NCBI RefSeq assembly: GCF_001428005.1
Contig: NZ_LMSB01000002.1
Location: forward strand, 83,950 to 147,949
Direction: 5' to 3'
DNA: 64,000 nucleotides
Source: Arthrobacter sp. Soil736
GTDB taxonomy: Bacteria; Actinomycetota; Actinomycetes; Actinomycetales; Micrococcaceae
Shown: positions 8,718-18,370 of the stretch, piece after piece
How the letters are laid out: each line of letters starts with the position of its first letter
How positions within the stretch are numbered: the stretch's first letter is position 1
Notes under the pieces: generated by a model
Seen by the model: only the letters and a program-made list of their open reading frames with translations
Database searches by the model: none
Told to the model about the DNA's origin: nothing
Made by a program: the position numbers and the translations under genes

Positions 8718-9734
8718 TTAGAGGCCGAGGAGGCTGGATTTACGCACGACCAACCGGGGCGTGACGGAGTGGTGGACGAACCCGTTGCCCTCACCTTGGA
8801 TTCGTTCCAGGAGGGTTTTGGCTCCGGTGATTCCAATGGTGGAGCTATCGGGGTCAACGGTGGTCAGTCCCAGGCGGGGCATGGCACCCAACGCGATGTT
8901 GTCGTAGCCGGTGATGGCAACTTCCACGCCCCGTTCATCGGCAGCCGTCATGGCGCCGAACGCGGCGAGGTCGTTGATGCAAGCCAGCGCTGTGGGACGC
9001 TGGTGCCTGGACCGGGAGCCCAGGGCCCTTTGAGCGGCAACGTAGCCGGACTCCTGGAAGAAGTCGGCGTCGACCACGCGGATGTGGCGGTCCAGTCCGT
9101 GTTCTTCCATGGCTGCGGCATACCCATCCACACGTTCCCGACCAACCGAGCCACCAAGCCCGCCGAGGTGCACGATGTTCTGGTGTCCTTGGGCGATCAG
9201 ATGCTCAACAACCATGGCCATGCCGTGGGCATCATCGCTGCGAACCACATCGGCGGTATCGATGTAGTCCGGTCCGCCGCCGGCAAAGACGACAGCCCCG
9301 CCGGAAACGGCCCGGCTGAACGGGTGCTGGTCAGGCACCGTTCCAACCACCAGCAGGCCCGCTACGCGCAAGTCCCGGAAGGCCTGGAGGATGGACTGGT
9401 CCACTCCCCTGCCCGCCGCCGTGACCGCGCTGAAGAGGACCGTGTGTCCGGCCTCTTCAAGTACGGTCCGTGCGGCATCGGCGACGTCAAACGCCCACGG
9501 GTTGTGCAGGTCGCTGACCAGCACACCGATGGTCCCGTTGCTACGGGTTGAGAGCGACCTGGCGGCCATGTTGAGCTCGTAGCCCATCTCCTCCACAACC
9601 TCCAGCACCCGCTGGCGGCGTTCGTCACTGACGCGCGGTGAGTCGCGCAGGACGAGCGAGACCAAGGACTTGGATACGCCGGCACGTTCGGCCACGTCCT
9701 TGATCGTTGGCCGCCGGGCGGATGCAGTCGCCAT
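8718..9734 (-). CDS. LacI-family transcriptional regulator
   Basis: The 338-aa protein opens with the LacI helix-turn-helix (PTIKDVAERAGVSKSLVSLV) and continues with a periplasmic-binding-like sensor domain. The start at 9734 places it 2 bases after the upstream dehydrogenase stop; the longer frame would overlap it. The gene is embedded inside the operon, so it is probably autoregulated. The operator-like pair at the operon promoter (18.37-18.43 kb) is the obvious target. Confidence 0.92.
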   Translation of the reverse strand: MATASARRPTIKDVAERAGVSKSLVSLVLRDSPRVSDERRQRVLEVVEEMGYELNMAARSLSTRSNGTIGVLVSDLHNPWAFDVADAARTVLEEAGHTVLFSAVTAAGRGVDQSILQAFRDLRVAGLLVVGTVPDQHPFSRAVSGGAVVFAGGGPDYIDTADVVRSDDAHGMAMVVEHLIAQGHQNIVHLGGLGGSVGRERVDGYAAAMEEHGLDRHIRVVDADFFQESGYVAAQRALGSRSRHQRPTALACINDLAAFGAMTAADERGVEVAITGYDNIALGAMPRLGLTTVDPDSSTIGITGAKTLLERIQGEGNGFVHHSVTPRLVVRKSSLLGL

Positions 9735-9736
9735 CG

Positions 9737-10948
9737 CTACACCCGCGCTGCCGTGGTGCCGTGGATTTCCTCGATCTTCTGCCACTGACCGGACAGCGAG
9801 GACGCTTCGGCCGCGCTGACAATAGCGGCAGCGGACGCGGCATCGTGGATGTTGGAGTTTTCCTGCACCCCGCCGGTGACGGCGACCAGGAACTTTTTGG
9901 CCTCGATGACCTTGAGATCGTCAAAGCCCATACTGTTGCCGGGGCCGGGCTGGAAGTGCGCGTAGTCCCCGTGGCGGGGGCTGGCGTTGACCGTGGTGTA
10001 GCCCTGCTCGTCGTTGTTGCGACCCAGGCAGACCTTGAGTTCGTTCATGCGCTCAAAATCCCATTTGAGCGAGCCTTCGGTCCCGTAGACCTCGATCTGG
10101 TAACCGCATTCGGGCCCAACGGCAACGCGGGAAGATTCGATGGTGCCGACGGCCCCTGCTCCGCGGGCGGACGGGCCGAAGCGGACCAGCGCTGCTGCGT
10201 AGTCCTCATTCTCGACCTCTCCCATTTCACCGTTTTCGATCACTGCGAAGTGCGTTCCGGACCCCATTGCCAGCTTGGGGCGCTGCGTGTAGACCGTGCT
10301 GGTGAGCGCGGTTACCTCGGCGATGGGACCAACTACATATTGGCACAGGTCCGTTGCGTGGCTGAACAGGTCGGCCAACACGCCGGTCCCGGCGAGCTTC
10401 CGGTCAAAGCGCCAGGACAGCGCCCCGTTGGGTTCGGACGCGTACCCCGAGAAGAACACCGCGCGGACGTTGGTGACGCGACCGAGGCGGCCATCGGCAA
10501 TGAGCTTCCTGGCGTGCTCTACCGCCGGTGCGTGGCGGTAGTTGTATCCGATGGACGTCACGACGCCGGCCTCCACGGCGGCTTGCTGCACGGCTGCGGT
10601 TTCCTCGTAGCCGCGTCCGACAGGCTTTTCGATCCAGAAGTGCTTACCCGCCTTGGCTGCTGCGATGCCGATTTCAGCGTGCAGGAAGTTGGGGGCGCAG
10701 ATGGAAACGACGTCTACGTCCGGGTGGTTCAGGACGTCGTGGTAGTCGGTGGTTCCCTCGGCGTACCCGAGAACGTCGCGGGCGTAGTCCACCCGGTCCG
10801 GCGCCGTGTCTGCCGCGATGACGAGCTTGGTGGTCAGGCCAAGCTCGGGGTAGGCGTAAGGGACGGTCTGGTAGGCGCGCGAGTGGAGCTTTCCCATCCA
10901 TCCGACGCTGATGAGGCCTACACCGACGGTGCGGGATTCTTGGCTCAC
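9737..10948 (-). CDS. Gfo/Idh/MocA dehydrogenase (long form)
   Basis: The 403-aa product is longer than its paralogues. It has GLISVGWMGKLHSRAY for NAD binding, IEKPVGRG for the catalytic Lys and ADLFSHATDLCQYVVG in the substrate domain. It starts with GTG after AGAGG. This subgroup is common in inositol and sugar operons. It may catalyse a second oxidation or an epimerisation step. Confidence 0.88.
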   Translation of the reverse strand: MSQESRTVGVGLISVGWMGKLHSRAYQTVPYAYPELGLTTKLVIAADTAPDRVDYARDVLGYAEGTTDYHDVLNHPDVDVVSICAPNFLHAEIGIAAAKAGKHFWIEKPVGRGYEETAAVQQAAVEAGVVTSIGYNYRHAPAVEHARKLIADGRLGRVTNVRAVFFSGYASEPNGALSWRFDRKLAGTGVLADLFSHATDLCQYVVGPIAEVTALTSTVYTQRPKLAMGSGTHFAVIENGEMGEVENEDYAAALVRFGPSARGAGAVGTIESSRVAVGPECGYQIEVYGTEGSLKWDFERMNELKVCLGRNNDEQGYTTVNASPRHGDYAHFQPGPGNSMGFDDLKVIEAKKFLVAVTGGVQENSNIHDAASAAAIVSAAEASSLSGQWQKIEEIHGTTAARV

Positions 10949-10977
10949 GTTAATGCCTCTCTTGTTGAAAATTCTTG

Positions 10978-11763
10978 TCAGTTGCGTGCGGTGTCGAAGG
11001 CGTCACGGAACGCCGCCGCCATGATGGTGGAGTCTGAGCCGATGGCAACGAACCGGAAGCCCTGGCGGACATACTTGGCCGCCGCCACGCCGTCCACCGC
11101 GAGGATGCCGGCCGCTTTGTTGTGCAGTTGCGCGGCCGCGACTACTCGCTGCAGCGCCTCCTGGAAGGCACTGCTGTCCAGTTGCAGCGGCACGCCCAGG
11201 GCGTAGGACAAGTCCATCGGGCCGACGAAGAGGACATCCACCCCGTCCTGCGCCGCGATCTCTTCCACATGTTCCAGTGCGTCGAGGGTTTCGATCTGGA
11301 TGATTCCCACGGTTGACTGCTGGTCCGCGCTCAACGGCGCCCGGTCCATGCCCCAGCGGCAGGAGCGGTTGTATGTTGCAACGCCGCGGTCGCCGTAAGG
11401 CGGATACAGCATGTGCCTCACCGTTTGGCCGGCTTCCTCAACGGTGTTCAGGCGGGGCACCATGATGCCTGCCGCGCCTTGGTCCAGGACGCGCCCGATG
11501 CGGATCCGCTCTGCGCTTTCCACGCGCACAATGGTGGGTACGCCGTAGCTTCCGGCGGCAAGGACCCCGTCGCGGACGGCGTCTTCACCGCCGGAACCGT
11601 GTTCAAGATCGATCAGCACCCAGTCCGCGCCGGCAGCGGCGCACACTTCCGCTGCCGTGGCGGAAGCCATGCCAACGAAGGTTCCCACAGTCACCTCGCC
11701 GGCGGCCAAGCGCCGCCGCAGCTCACCGCCGTCGAGTGGACTCTCAATGGGTCCGCCGCTCAT
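10978..11763 (-). CDS. HpcH/HpaI-type class II aldolase
   Basis: This 261-aa metal-dependent aldolase cleaves 2-keto-3-deoxy or 4-hydroxy-2-oxo acids to pyruvate plus an aldehyde. The signatures are LIDLEHG (base His), IVRVES (Arg), the metal ligands Glu in IIQIETLDA and Asp in FVGPMDLSYALG, and the glycine-rich GIMVPRLNTVEEA. The ATG overlaps the iolD stop. Canonical inositol pathways use the class II aldolase IolJ here, so an HpaI enzyme suggests a variant route, with the adjacent aldehyde dehydrogenase taking the released aldehyde. Confidence 0.88.
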   Translation of the reverse strand: MSGGPIESPLDGGELRRRLAAGEVTVGTFVGMASATAAEVCAAAGADWVLIDLEHGSGGEDAVRDGVLAAGSYGVPTIVRVESAERIRIGRVLDQGAAGIMVPRLNTVEEAGQTVRHMLYPPYGDRGVATYNRSCRWGMDRAPLSADQQSTVGIIQIETLDALEHVEEIAAQDGVDVLFVGPMDLSYALGVPLQLDSSAFQEALQRVVAAAQLHNKAAGILAVDGVAAAKYVRQGFRFVAIGSDSTIMAAAFRDAFDTARN

Positions 11764-13709
11764 CCGAACCACCGCTGGCGGCTGCGTGCCTGCTCGTAGT
11801 CCGCGCGGAGGGTGCGGACCCATTCCTGTCCGGACACTTCTGCGGGAGCCACGTCCCACCAGACGTCGCCGCCGGGCAGGTCCACGTGGGGAACGGTGGG
11901 CACCACGATCACGACGGGGCCTTCCGTGTCGCGTGTGGAGGCCAGTGCTTCCCGGACCTCTGCCGCGGTGGTGGCACGGATGGCCAGTGCGCCCAGGCCT
12001 TCGGCGATCTGGCGCAGGTCCACTTTGAGGTAGTCGCCGTCCAGTCGGGCCTTGGGTGCGTCGTCTGCTGCGACGCTGCCACCGGTGGTGCGGTACCGGA
12101 ATTCGTTGCCGAATTCCTTGCCGCTGCGGTTCATTTGCAGGCGGTGGATGACCTGGTAGCCGTGGTTCTCGGAGACGACCACCGTGACGTTGAGCCCTTC
12201 CTGGGCAGCAGTGAGGATTTCGGTGGGTGCCATGAGGAACGTTCCGTCGCCGATGAAGGTGACCACGCGGTTGTCGTTGTTGCCCTCGGCCAGCCGGACG
12301 CCCATGCCTGCCGCGATTTCGTAGCCCATGCAGGAGAACCCGAATTCCAAATGGCAGTTGCGGTTGCCCGTGGCATCCCACACTTTTTGCAGGTCACCGG
12401 GAGGTCCTCCGGCGGCGGCGATGATGGTGTCGCCGGAGCGGGCGTGTTCCTGCATCAGTCCGATCAGCTGCGGCTGGGTCAACACGGCACCGGTGACCGG
12501 CGCGTCCGGGTAGTCCTCCGGGCGGAAGGGCGTGTCGGCGTCGAGCCACTGGGACCGGATGGGTGCCCACTTGGCCTTCTCGGAGTGGACCGTTTCCTGC
12601 CAGGCTTCGCTGGTAGTGTGTCCCTCCAGTGCTTGGGTAAGTGCTTCCAGGCCCAGCCGGGCGTCCGCGAGGATCCCGGTGGCGCCCTGTTTCCGGGTAT
12701 CGGCGTCCACGATGTTCAAGGACGCGAAACGGACGTCCGGGTTCTCGAAGATCGACTGTGAGCCGGTGGCGAAGTCGGTGAGGCGGGTGCCGACGCTGAG
12801 GACCAGGTCGGCCTGCTTGACGAGGGTGTTGGAGGCGAAGTTGCCCTCCAGGCCCACCCCGCCCACTTGCCACCATTCGTTTTTGGTCACGGCGCCCTTG
12901 CCTCCGAAGGTCTCGACGACGGGAATTCCGGCCTGCCCAGCCAGCGCCTCAAGGGCGGCGTGGGCGTCTGAGTAGTGGATGCCGCCGCCGGCGATAATCA
13001 CCGGGCGGTCAGCCGACCGGATGCGCCGTGCGACGTCGTCGACCTCTTCCGGGTCAGGCAGCGTCCGGCGGATCTTCCAGTCGCGCGGCTCGAAAAATTC
13101 GGCCGGGAAGTCGTGGGCGTGGGACTGCACGTCCTGGGGCAGCGAAATGACCACAGCGCCGGTGTCGGTGGGGCTGGTGAGCACGCGCATTGCCTGCGGA
13201 AGGGCGGTCAGGAGCTGCTCCGGGCGGGTGATCCTGTCGAAGAAGCGCGATACGGGCCGGAACGCGTCGTTGACCGTGGCATCAGCCTCCGTGGGGTGTT
13301 CCAGCTGCTGCAGGACCGGGCCCTGGTGCCGGGTGGCGTAGGTGTCACCGGGCAGGAGCAGGAGGGGGATCCTGTTCACTGTTGCCAGGCCGGCGGCGGT
13401 GACGAGGTTGAGGGCGCCCGGGCCGATGGAGGCCGTTACGGCGAGGACTGCCCGGCGGCGGCTCGCCTTGGCATAGGCGGTGGAGATGTGGGCCAGGTAC
13501 TGCTCGTGCCGGCCCTGGATGAACGGCATGTCGTCGGCCAGTTCGTCCAGTGCCTGGCCCAGGCCTGCCACGTTGCCGTGGCCGAAGATCCCCAGTGCTG
13601 CGGGGACCAGGCGGCGGCGGACTCCGTCGGCCAGCGAATACTGTGCGGAGAGGTACTTGATGACCGCTTGGGCCGTGGTGAGCCTGATGGTCTGCGTTGG
13701 TGTGGTCAT
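11760..13709 (-). CDS. iolD: 3D-(3,5/4)-trihydroxycyclohexane-1,2-dione hydrolase
   Basis: The 649-aa thiamine-diphosphate enzyme matches IolD in length and order. It has an N-terminal Pyr domain with FGHGNVAGLGQAL and the tail of the Glu motif in IQGRHEQ, a central nucleotide-fold domain, and a C-terminal PP domain with TFIGDGTFLM...VSENHGY for ThDP/Mg binding. IolD opens the ring of the diketone to 5-deoxyglucuronate, so this gene is the best evidence that the operon handles an inositol-type ring. The start ATG at 13709 has only a weak ribosome site. Confidence 0.92.
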   Translation of the reverse strand: MTTPTQTIRLTTAQAVIKYLSAQYSLADGVRRRLVPAALGIFGHGNVAGLGQALDELADDMPFIQGRHEQYLAHISTAYAKASRRRAVLAVTASIGPGALNLVTAAGLATVNRIPLLLLPGDTYATRHQGPVLQQLEHPTEADATVNDAFRPVSRFFDRITRPEQLLTALPQAMRVLTSPTDTGAVVISLPQDVQSHAHDFPAEFFEPRDWKIRRTLPDPEEVDDVARRIRSADRPVIIAGGGIHYSDAHAALEALAGQAGIPVVETFGGKGAVTKNEWWQVGGVGLEGNFASNTLVKQADLVLSVGTRLTDFATGSQSIFENPDVRFASLNIVDADTRKQGATGILADARLGLEALTQALEGHTTSEAWQETVHSEKAKWAPIRSQWLDADTPFRPEDYPDAPVTGAVLTQPQLIGLMQEHARSGDTIIAAAGGPPGDLQKVWDATGNRNCHLEFGFSCMGYEIAAGMGVRLAEGNNDNRVVTFIGDGTFLMAPTEILTAAQEGLNVTVVVSENHGYQVIHRLQMNRSGKEFGNEFRYRTTGGSVAADDAPKARLDGDYLKVDLRQIAEGLGALAIRATTAAEVREALASTRDTEGPVVIVVPTVPHVDLPGGDVWWDVAPAEVSGQEWVRTLRADYEQARSRQRWFG

Positions 13710-13731
13710 TGCCTTATTCCAGTTGTCGTCG

Positions 13732-15162
13732 TTACCAGGGGCGTCCGTGCAGGACGACCGTCTTTTCTTCGGTCATTTCCTGGACAGCGGAGCGGACGCC
13801 TTCCTTGCCGATCCCGCTGCCTTTCAAGCCCCCGTAGGGCATGAGGTCGGCCCGCCACAGGGGGGACCAGTTGATATGGATGTTGCCGGCGTCGATCTGC
13901 CGCATGGCCTGCACCGCTCCGGCGACGTCGTTCGTGAAAATGCCCGCGCCCAGACCGTACGCGTTGTCGTTGGCCATGGCGATGGCCGTTTCCATGTCCT
14001 GCGCCGAGGAGACGGCGACGGCGGGTCCGAACAGTTCGTTCCGGCTCAGCGGCGACCGCGGATCGACGCCGGCGACGACGGCGGGAGTCACCACGGCGCC
14101 GTCACGGTCACCGCCGGTGAGGACGCGGGCGCCGGAATGGCGGGCCTCCATGATCGAGGAGTGCACGCGGGTTGCCTCTTCTACGGAGATCAGCGAGCCA
14201 AGCCGGGTGCCGTCTTCCTTGGGGTTGCCCACGGCGATGGCTTCGACTTTGGGGACCAGCGCGTCCAGGAAGTCCGCCTCGACGCGGCGGTCAACGATGA
14301 CCCGCTGCACCGAAATGCACACCTGCCCGGCGTTGACGTAACCGCCGGCCGCCACTGCAGTGGAGGCCAGTTCCAGGTCGGCGTCCGGCAGGATGATGAC
14401 CGGGCACGAGGCCCCTAGCTCGAGGGACAGCTTCTTCACACCGGCGATGGAACTGATGCGCGTTCCGATGCTGGTGGAGCCGGTGAAGGACACCTTGCGG
14501 ACCCGCGGGTCCGTCACCAGCACGTCGCCCAAAGAGCTGCCGGGTCCGGTGATCACGGACAGCGCTTCAGGCGGCAGACCGGCGTCGACGAAGCACTGCG
14601 CCAGCTTCAACGCGGTCAGCGGCGTTGCACGGGCGGGCTTGAGCACGACGGCGTTACCGGCAGCCAGCGCCGGCGCAATTTTGTGCAGCACCAGCAGGGC
14701 GGGGTAGTTGAACGGTGTGATGGCCACGACGATGCCGCACGGCTGCCGGAGGGTGAACCCGATCTTGTCCAGCCCGGTGCCGGCATTGGCATCCAGAGGA
14801 AGGGTCGAGCCGTACAGCTGACTTCCCTCGTGGGCTGCCAGACGGATGATGTTCCCCGACCTGCTGGCTTCGCCCCGGGCCTCCGTGATGGGCTTGCCGG
14901 TCTCGGCGCTGATGGTCTGGGCAATGTCCTCAGCGCGTTCGTCAGCCAGGGCCGCGGCGCGCAGGAGGATGTCCGCCCTCACGTGTGCGGGCGTGGACCT
15001 CTGCAGGTGGGCGCCGATCTCGGCGCGGTCGAGAGCGTTCTGGGCGTCCTTGACCGTTGCAACGGGGACCGTGTCGATGATCCGGCCGTCAAAGGGTGAG
15101 CGGACTTCCTCGGTCCGGCCGTCGGCGGCGCCGCGCCAGTTTCCGGCTATTAGCATTTCCAT
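13732..15162 (-). CDS. NAD(P)-dependent aldehyde dehydrogenase
   Basis: This 476-aa ALDH has the catalytic Cys in GQVCISVQR, the general-base Glu in LSLELGASCP, and the NAD motif SFTGSTSIGTRI. Its closest type is the lactaldehyde / succinate-semialdehyde / glyceraldehyde-phosphate group. The start follows GGAG with a 5-base gap. It lies between iolD and the transporter and probably oxidises an aldehyde released by the HpaI aldolase. Confidence 0.88.
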   Translation of the reverse strand: MEMLIAGNWRGAADGRTEEVRSPFDGRIIDTVPVATVKDAQNALDRAEIGAHLQRSTPAHVRADILLRAAALADERAEDIAQTISAETGKPITEARGEASRSGNIIRLAAHEGSQLYGSTLPLDANAGTGLDKIGFTLRQPCGIVVAITPFNYPALLVLHKIAPALAAGNAVVLKPARATPLTALKLAQCFVDAGLPPEALSVITGPGSSLGDVLVTDPRVRKVSFTGSTSIGTRISSIAGVKKLSLELGASCPVIILPDADLELASTAVAAGGYVNAGQVCISVQRVIVDRRVEADFLDALVPKVEAIAVGNPKEDGTRLGSLISVEEATRVHSSIMEARHSGARVLTGGDRDGAVVTPAVVAGVDPRSPLSRNELFGPAVAVSSAQDMETAIAMANDNAYGLGAGIFTNDVAGAVQAMRQIDAGNIHINWSPLWRADLMPYGGLKGSGIGKEGVRSAVQEMTEEKTVVLHGRPW

Positions 15163-15193
15163 GGTTGCTCCATCAGGTTGTGAACGTTTGCGC

Positions 15194-16129
15194 TCAGTGG
15201 CGCTTGGTGTTGCTTTCGAGCGCGGCTTCAGCGACCTCGGTTACCTCGGCGACTTCGGCCTGGACTTCCTTGACGATGTCGCTGTGTCCGCCGAGCTGTT
15301 CGAGTTCGTGGGCGAGTTCAGCGAGCTCGGCGCCGCCGGCCATTTGGGCGGTGAGCTCGTCGAGGGTGATGTCCTTCTTGTCGTAGTAGCCGATTGACTT
15401 GCCGCGTTTGAGCAGCAGGAACCGGTCGCCGACGGGGAAGGCGTGGTGCGGGTTGTGGGTGATGAAGATGACCCCGAGGCCACGGTCGCGGGCCTGCAGG
15501 ATGTACCGGAGCACGACGCCGGACTGCTTCACACCCAGGGCGGCCGTCGGTTCGTCCAGGATCAGGACCTTCGCACCGAAATACACGGCACGGGCGATCG
15601 CGACACACTGGCGCTCACCGCCGGAGAGCTGACCGATGGGCTGTTCCACATCGCGCAGGTCGATGCCCATGTCCGCCAGTTCCTTCAGCGTGATGTCCTT
15701 CATCTTCTGGACATCCATGCGCCGCAGCGGACCCCACCCGGTGGTGAGCTCGGAACCGAGGAAGAAGTTGCGCCAGATGGGCATCAGCGGGACCACGGCG
15801 AGGTCCTGGTAGACCGTTGCGATGCCGGCGTCGAGGGCGTCCCTGGGCGAATTGAATTTCCGCTCATCGCCCATGATGTGCAGCACGCCTTCGTCGTGCT
15901 GGTGCAGGCCGGCGATGATCTTGATCAGGGTGGACTTGCCCGCGCCGTTGTCGCCCAGGACGCAGGTGACGCGGCCATTGTCCACTGCCATGGTGACGTC
16001 GTGGAGGGCGATGATGTTGCCGTAATGCTTTCCGACGCCGTCCAGCGAGAGAAGGTGGACGGGGGTGTGGGTCAGCGGATCCTTTTCATCCTTGAGCAGG
16101 GTCTGTTGGTCGATCTGTTTGGCGTTCAT
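15194..16129 (-). CDS. Sugar/polyol ABC importer, ATPase subunit
   Basis: The product has one nucleotide-binding domain: Walker [14 protein letters not shown], signature [15 protein letters not shown], Walker [13 protein letters not shown]. At 311 aa it is the single-domain kind found in FrcA-like carbohydrate importers, not the duplicated RbsA/XylG type. The C-terminal 40 residues form an Ala/Glu-rich tail ([16 protein letters not shown]) that may be helical. It works with the permease and lipoprotein encoded just upstream. Confidence 0.92.
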   Translation of the reverse strand: MNAKQIDQQTLLKDEKDPLTHTPVHLLSLDGVGKHYGNIIALHDVTMAVDNGRVTCVLGDNGAGKSTLIKIIAGLHQHDEGVLHIMGDERKFNSPRDALDAGIATVYQDLAVVPLMPIWRNFFLGSELTTGWGPLRRMDVQKMKDITLKELADMGIDLRDVEQPIGQLSGGERQCVAIARAVYFGAKVLILDEPTAALGVKQSGVVLRYILQARDRGLGVIFITHNPHHAFPVGDRFLLLKRGKSIGYYDKKDITLDELTAQMAGGAELAELAHELEQLGGHSDIVKEVQAEVAEVTEVAEAALESNTKRH

Positions 16130-16141
16130 TTCTCCGGCCCT

Positions 16142-17182
16142 TTACTTGAGCTCTGCGCGGCGTTTGACGATGAGGTTGACGATGGTGGCCAGCAGCAGCA
16201 TGAGGCCCAGGAAGAACTTGAACCAGTCCGGGTTCCACTGCGCGTAGACGATGCCCTTGTTGGCCATGCCGAAGATGAACGCACCGATCGCCCCGCCCAC
16301 CGCCGAACCGTAACCACCGGTCAGGAGGCAGCCGCCGATCACCGCCGCGATGATGTAGAGGAACTCGTTGCCCACTCCTTCGCCCGACTGCACGGTGTTG
16401 AAGGCGAAGAGGTTGTGCATGCCCAGGATCCAGCCGCAGAAGCCGACCGCCATGAACAGGCCGATCTTGGTCTGGGTCACCGGAACACCCACAGCACGGG
16501 CAGCGTTCGCATCTCCACCCGAGGCGAAGATCCAGTTGCCCACCCGGGTCCGCAGGAGAACCCACGAGGCCAGCAGCACCAGCGCGATCCAGATGAAGAC
16601 CGTGATCCGAACTTCAATGCCGGCGATGTTCACGCTGGAGGCAAAAATTGCGTGTGCCTCCTCGAAGCCGTCGATGCCGGAAATGGACGGGGTGGCTACA
16701 GCACCTCCAATCATGCGGGTCAGGCCAAGATTGAGACCGGCCAGCATCAGGAAGGTAGCGAGGGTGACGATGAAGCTGGGCAGTTTGGTCTTGACGAGGA
16801 TCCAGCCGTTGATGAAACCGATCCCCAAAGAAACGACGAGGGCGAAAGCGACTCCGATCCAGATATTCACGCTGAAGTACCAGCTGAACATCGAGGCCGA
16901 GAGGGCCGAGGTGATCACCGCGACGCCGGTGGAAAGGTCGAACTCGCCGCCGATCATCAGCAACGCGACTCCCACAGCCATGATGCCGATGGTGGAAGAA
17001 CCGTACAGGACGGTCGCCTGCGAATTGGGCTGCAGAAAGACCGGCGCAATCGCGGCGAAGAAAACGAAGAGGACTACTGCGCCGACAAGGGCGCCGATTT
17101 CCGGACGAACAAGCAGCTTCTGGAGCGTGCTGCGCTTGCCGACACGCTCGTCGGTGGCAGCTGTGAGGACAGCATTGGCCAT
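16142..17182 (-). CDS. Sugar/polyol ABC importer, permease subunit
   Basis: This 346-aa RbsC/FrcC-family membrane protein has about nine or ten hydrophobic segments and conserved loops GGEFDLSTGV and LLTGGYGSAVGG. It follows the binding-protein gene and precedes the ATPase gene, so the three form an importer unit. The start at 17182 has AAAGGAG about ten bases upstream. Confidence 0.92.
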   Translation of the reverse strand: MANAVLTAATDERVGKRSTLQKLLVRPEIGALVGAVVLFVFFAAIAPVFLQPNSQATVLYGSSTIGIMAVGVALLMIGGEFDLSTGVAVITSALSASMFSWYFSVNIWIGVAFALVVSLGIGFINGWILVKTKLPSFIVTLATFLMLAGLNLGLTRMIGGAVATPSISGIDGFEEAHAIFASSVNIAGIEVRITVFIWIALVLLASWVLLRTRVGNWIFASGGDANAARAVGVPVTQTKIGLFMAVGFCGWILGMHNLFAFNTVQSGEGVGNEFLYIIAAVIGGCLLTGGYGSAVGGAIGAFIFGMANKGIVYAQWNPDWFKFFLGLMLLLATIVNLIVKRRAELK

Positions 17183-17255
17183 GGTTTCTTAACTCCTTTG
17201 GCGTGGGATGCCGGGCTGGTAGAGGTGCCCGGCATCCCGACGGTTTTCTGGCGGG

Positions 17256-18254
17256 TTAGCGGATGCCGGCCTGGGCGAACTTGGAGACGTCAGCTGCGTT
17301 GGACTTATCCACCACAGCCGGTCCGGTGTAGACCTGCTGGCCGCCGCCGACCTTGAAGCCACCCACCTTGCTCAGCCAGATGGCGTCAACACTGCCGTAG
17401 CCCTGAAGATAGGGCTGCTGGTCCACCGTGAACTCGACGCTTCCATCCTCGACCGCCTTGGCCAGATCGGCGTTCAGGTCAAAGGAGGCCACCTTGACCT
17501 TGCTGCCCGTTTCCTTGACTGACTTGACGATGGTCAGCGTGAACGGGGCGCCGAGACCGACGATTGCATCGGCATCCGGAGTCGACTGCAGCTTGGCCGT
17601 AACGGTCGAGGACACGGACGTCATGTCAGCACCGTTGACGTTGAGGATTTCAGACCCCGGTACCTGCTCCTTCACGCCTGCACACCGGTTTTCAAGCCCG
17701 ACGTGGCCCTGCTCCATAATCACGCAAATAGGATGCTTGACCCCCTCTGAGGCGAGTCGCTTGCCAACGGTGACGCCGGCGAGTTTGTCGCTCTGCCCGA
17801 AGTGGGTGATCGCTCCCATGGCCTTGGACTGGTCTTCGCCGGCGTTGAAGCTCACTACCGGGATGCCGGCGTCGACCGCCTTCTTGACGACGTCCTTCAA
17901 TGCATCGGGCTTGGCCAGGGTAACCAGGATGCCGTCGACTTTCTGGTCGATGGCCTGCTGCACCAACTGCGCCTGGCGACCACCCTCAGCGTCGCCGCTG
18001 TACAGAAGCTCGACGTTGTCCTTCTTCGCTGCCGTCTCCGCCCCCTTCCTGACAATGTCCCAGAAGGTGTCACCGGCGGCAGCATGCGTGATCATAGCGA
18101 TCTTGAGGCGGGCCGTATCAGCCACCTGCCCACCACCGCCGGCGGCCCCGGCGCTTCCCGATTCGGTCTTGCCGCCTGCCGAGCATGCCCCCAGTGCCAG
18201 AAGCGGTACTACGGCCAGCGCCACTGCGCCACGCCGCCAATTGAACTTCGCCAC
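17256..18254 (-). CDS. Sugar/polyol ABC importer, substrate-binding lipoprotein
   Basis: This 332-aa periplasmic-binding protein of the ribose/inositol type (Peripla_BP_4) is exported through a lipoprotein signal: KFNWRRGAVALAVVPLLAL then GAC, with Cys as the modified residue. GTG at 18254 is chosen because AAAGGAGA lies 6 bases upstream and the signal peptide starts there; a longer frame to 18362 adds a non-signal extension. It is the first gene of the operon, with the promoter about 120 bases upstream. Confidence 0.92.
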   Translation of the reverse strand: MAKFNWRRGAVALAVVPLLALGACSAGGKTESGSAGAAGGGGQVADTARLKIAMITHAAAGDTFWDIVRKGAETAAKKDNVELLYSGDAEGGRQAQLVQQAIDQKVDGILVTLAKPDALKDVVKKAVDAGIPVVSFNAGEDQSKAMGAITHFGQSDKLAGVTVGKRLASEGVKHPICVIMEQGHVGLENRCAGVKEQVPGSEILNVNGADMTSVSSTVTAKLQSTPDADAIVGLGAPFTLTIVKSVKETGSKVKVASFDLNADLAKAVEDGSVEFTVDQQPYLQGYGSVDAIWLSKVGGFKVGGGQQVYTGPAVVDKSNAADVSKFAQAGIR

Positions 18255-18370
18255 GAGAAATCTCCTTTGATGTCGCGTATTTCGACCGCCGCCCGCGCTT
18301 CTGTGCCTTCGAAGGCATGGTGGGAGAACGGATCCATTTAGCTGTGAACGGATGTGATCCACTTCTCATA

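Noticed and set aside
9707-11206. 499-aa plus-strand frame opposite a Gfo/Idh dehydrogenase
   Set aside because: It is a shadow of a well-supported enzyme gene, with no ribosome site or recognisable domain.
11736-12761. 341-aa plus-strand frame inside iolD
   Set aside because: It is antisense to the ThDP-binding region of iolD and shares no family signature.
13480-14418. 312-aa plus-strand frame over the iolD/aldehyde dehydrogenase junction
   Set aside because: It crosses two real genes in antisense and lacks any motif.
15443-17356. 637-aa plus-strand frame across the ABC importer genes
   Set aside because: It is antisense to three well-supported genes and very His/Asp/Glu-rich, as expected of a GC-rich shadow frame.
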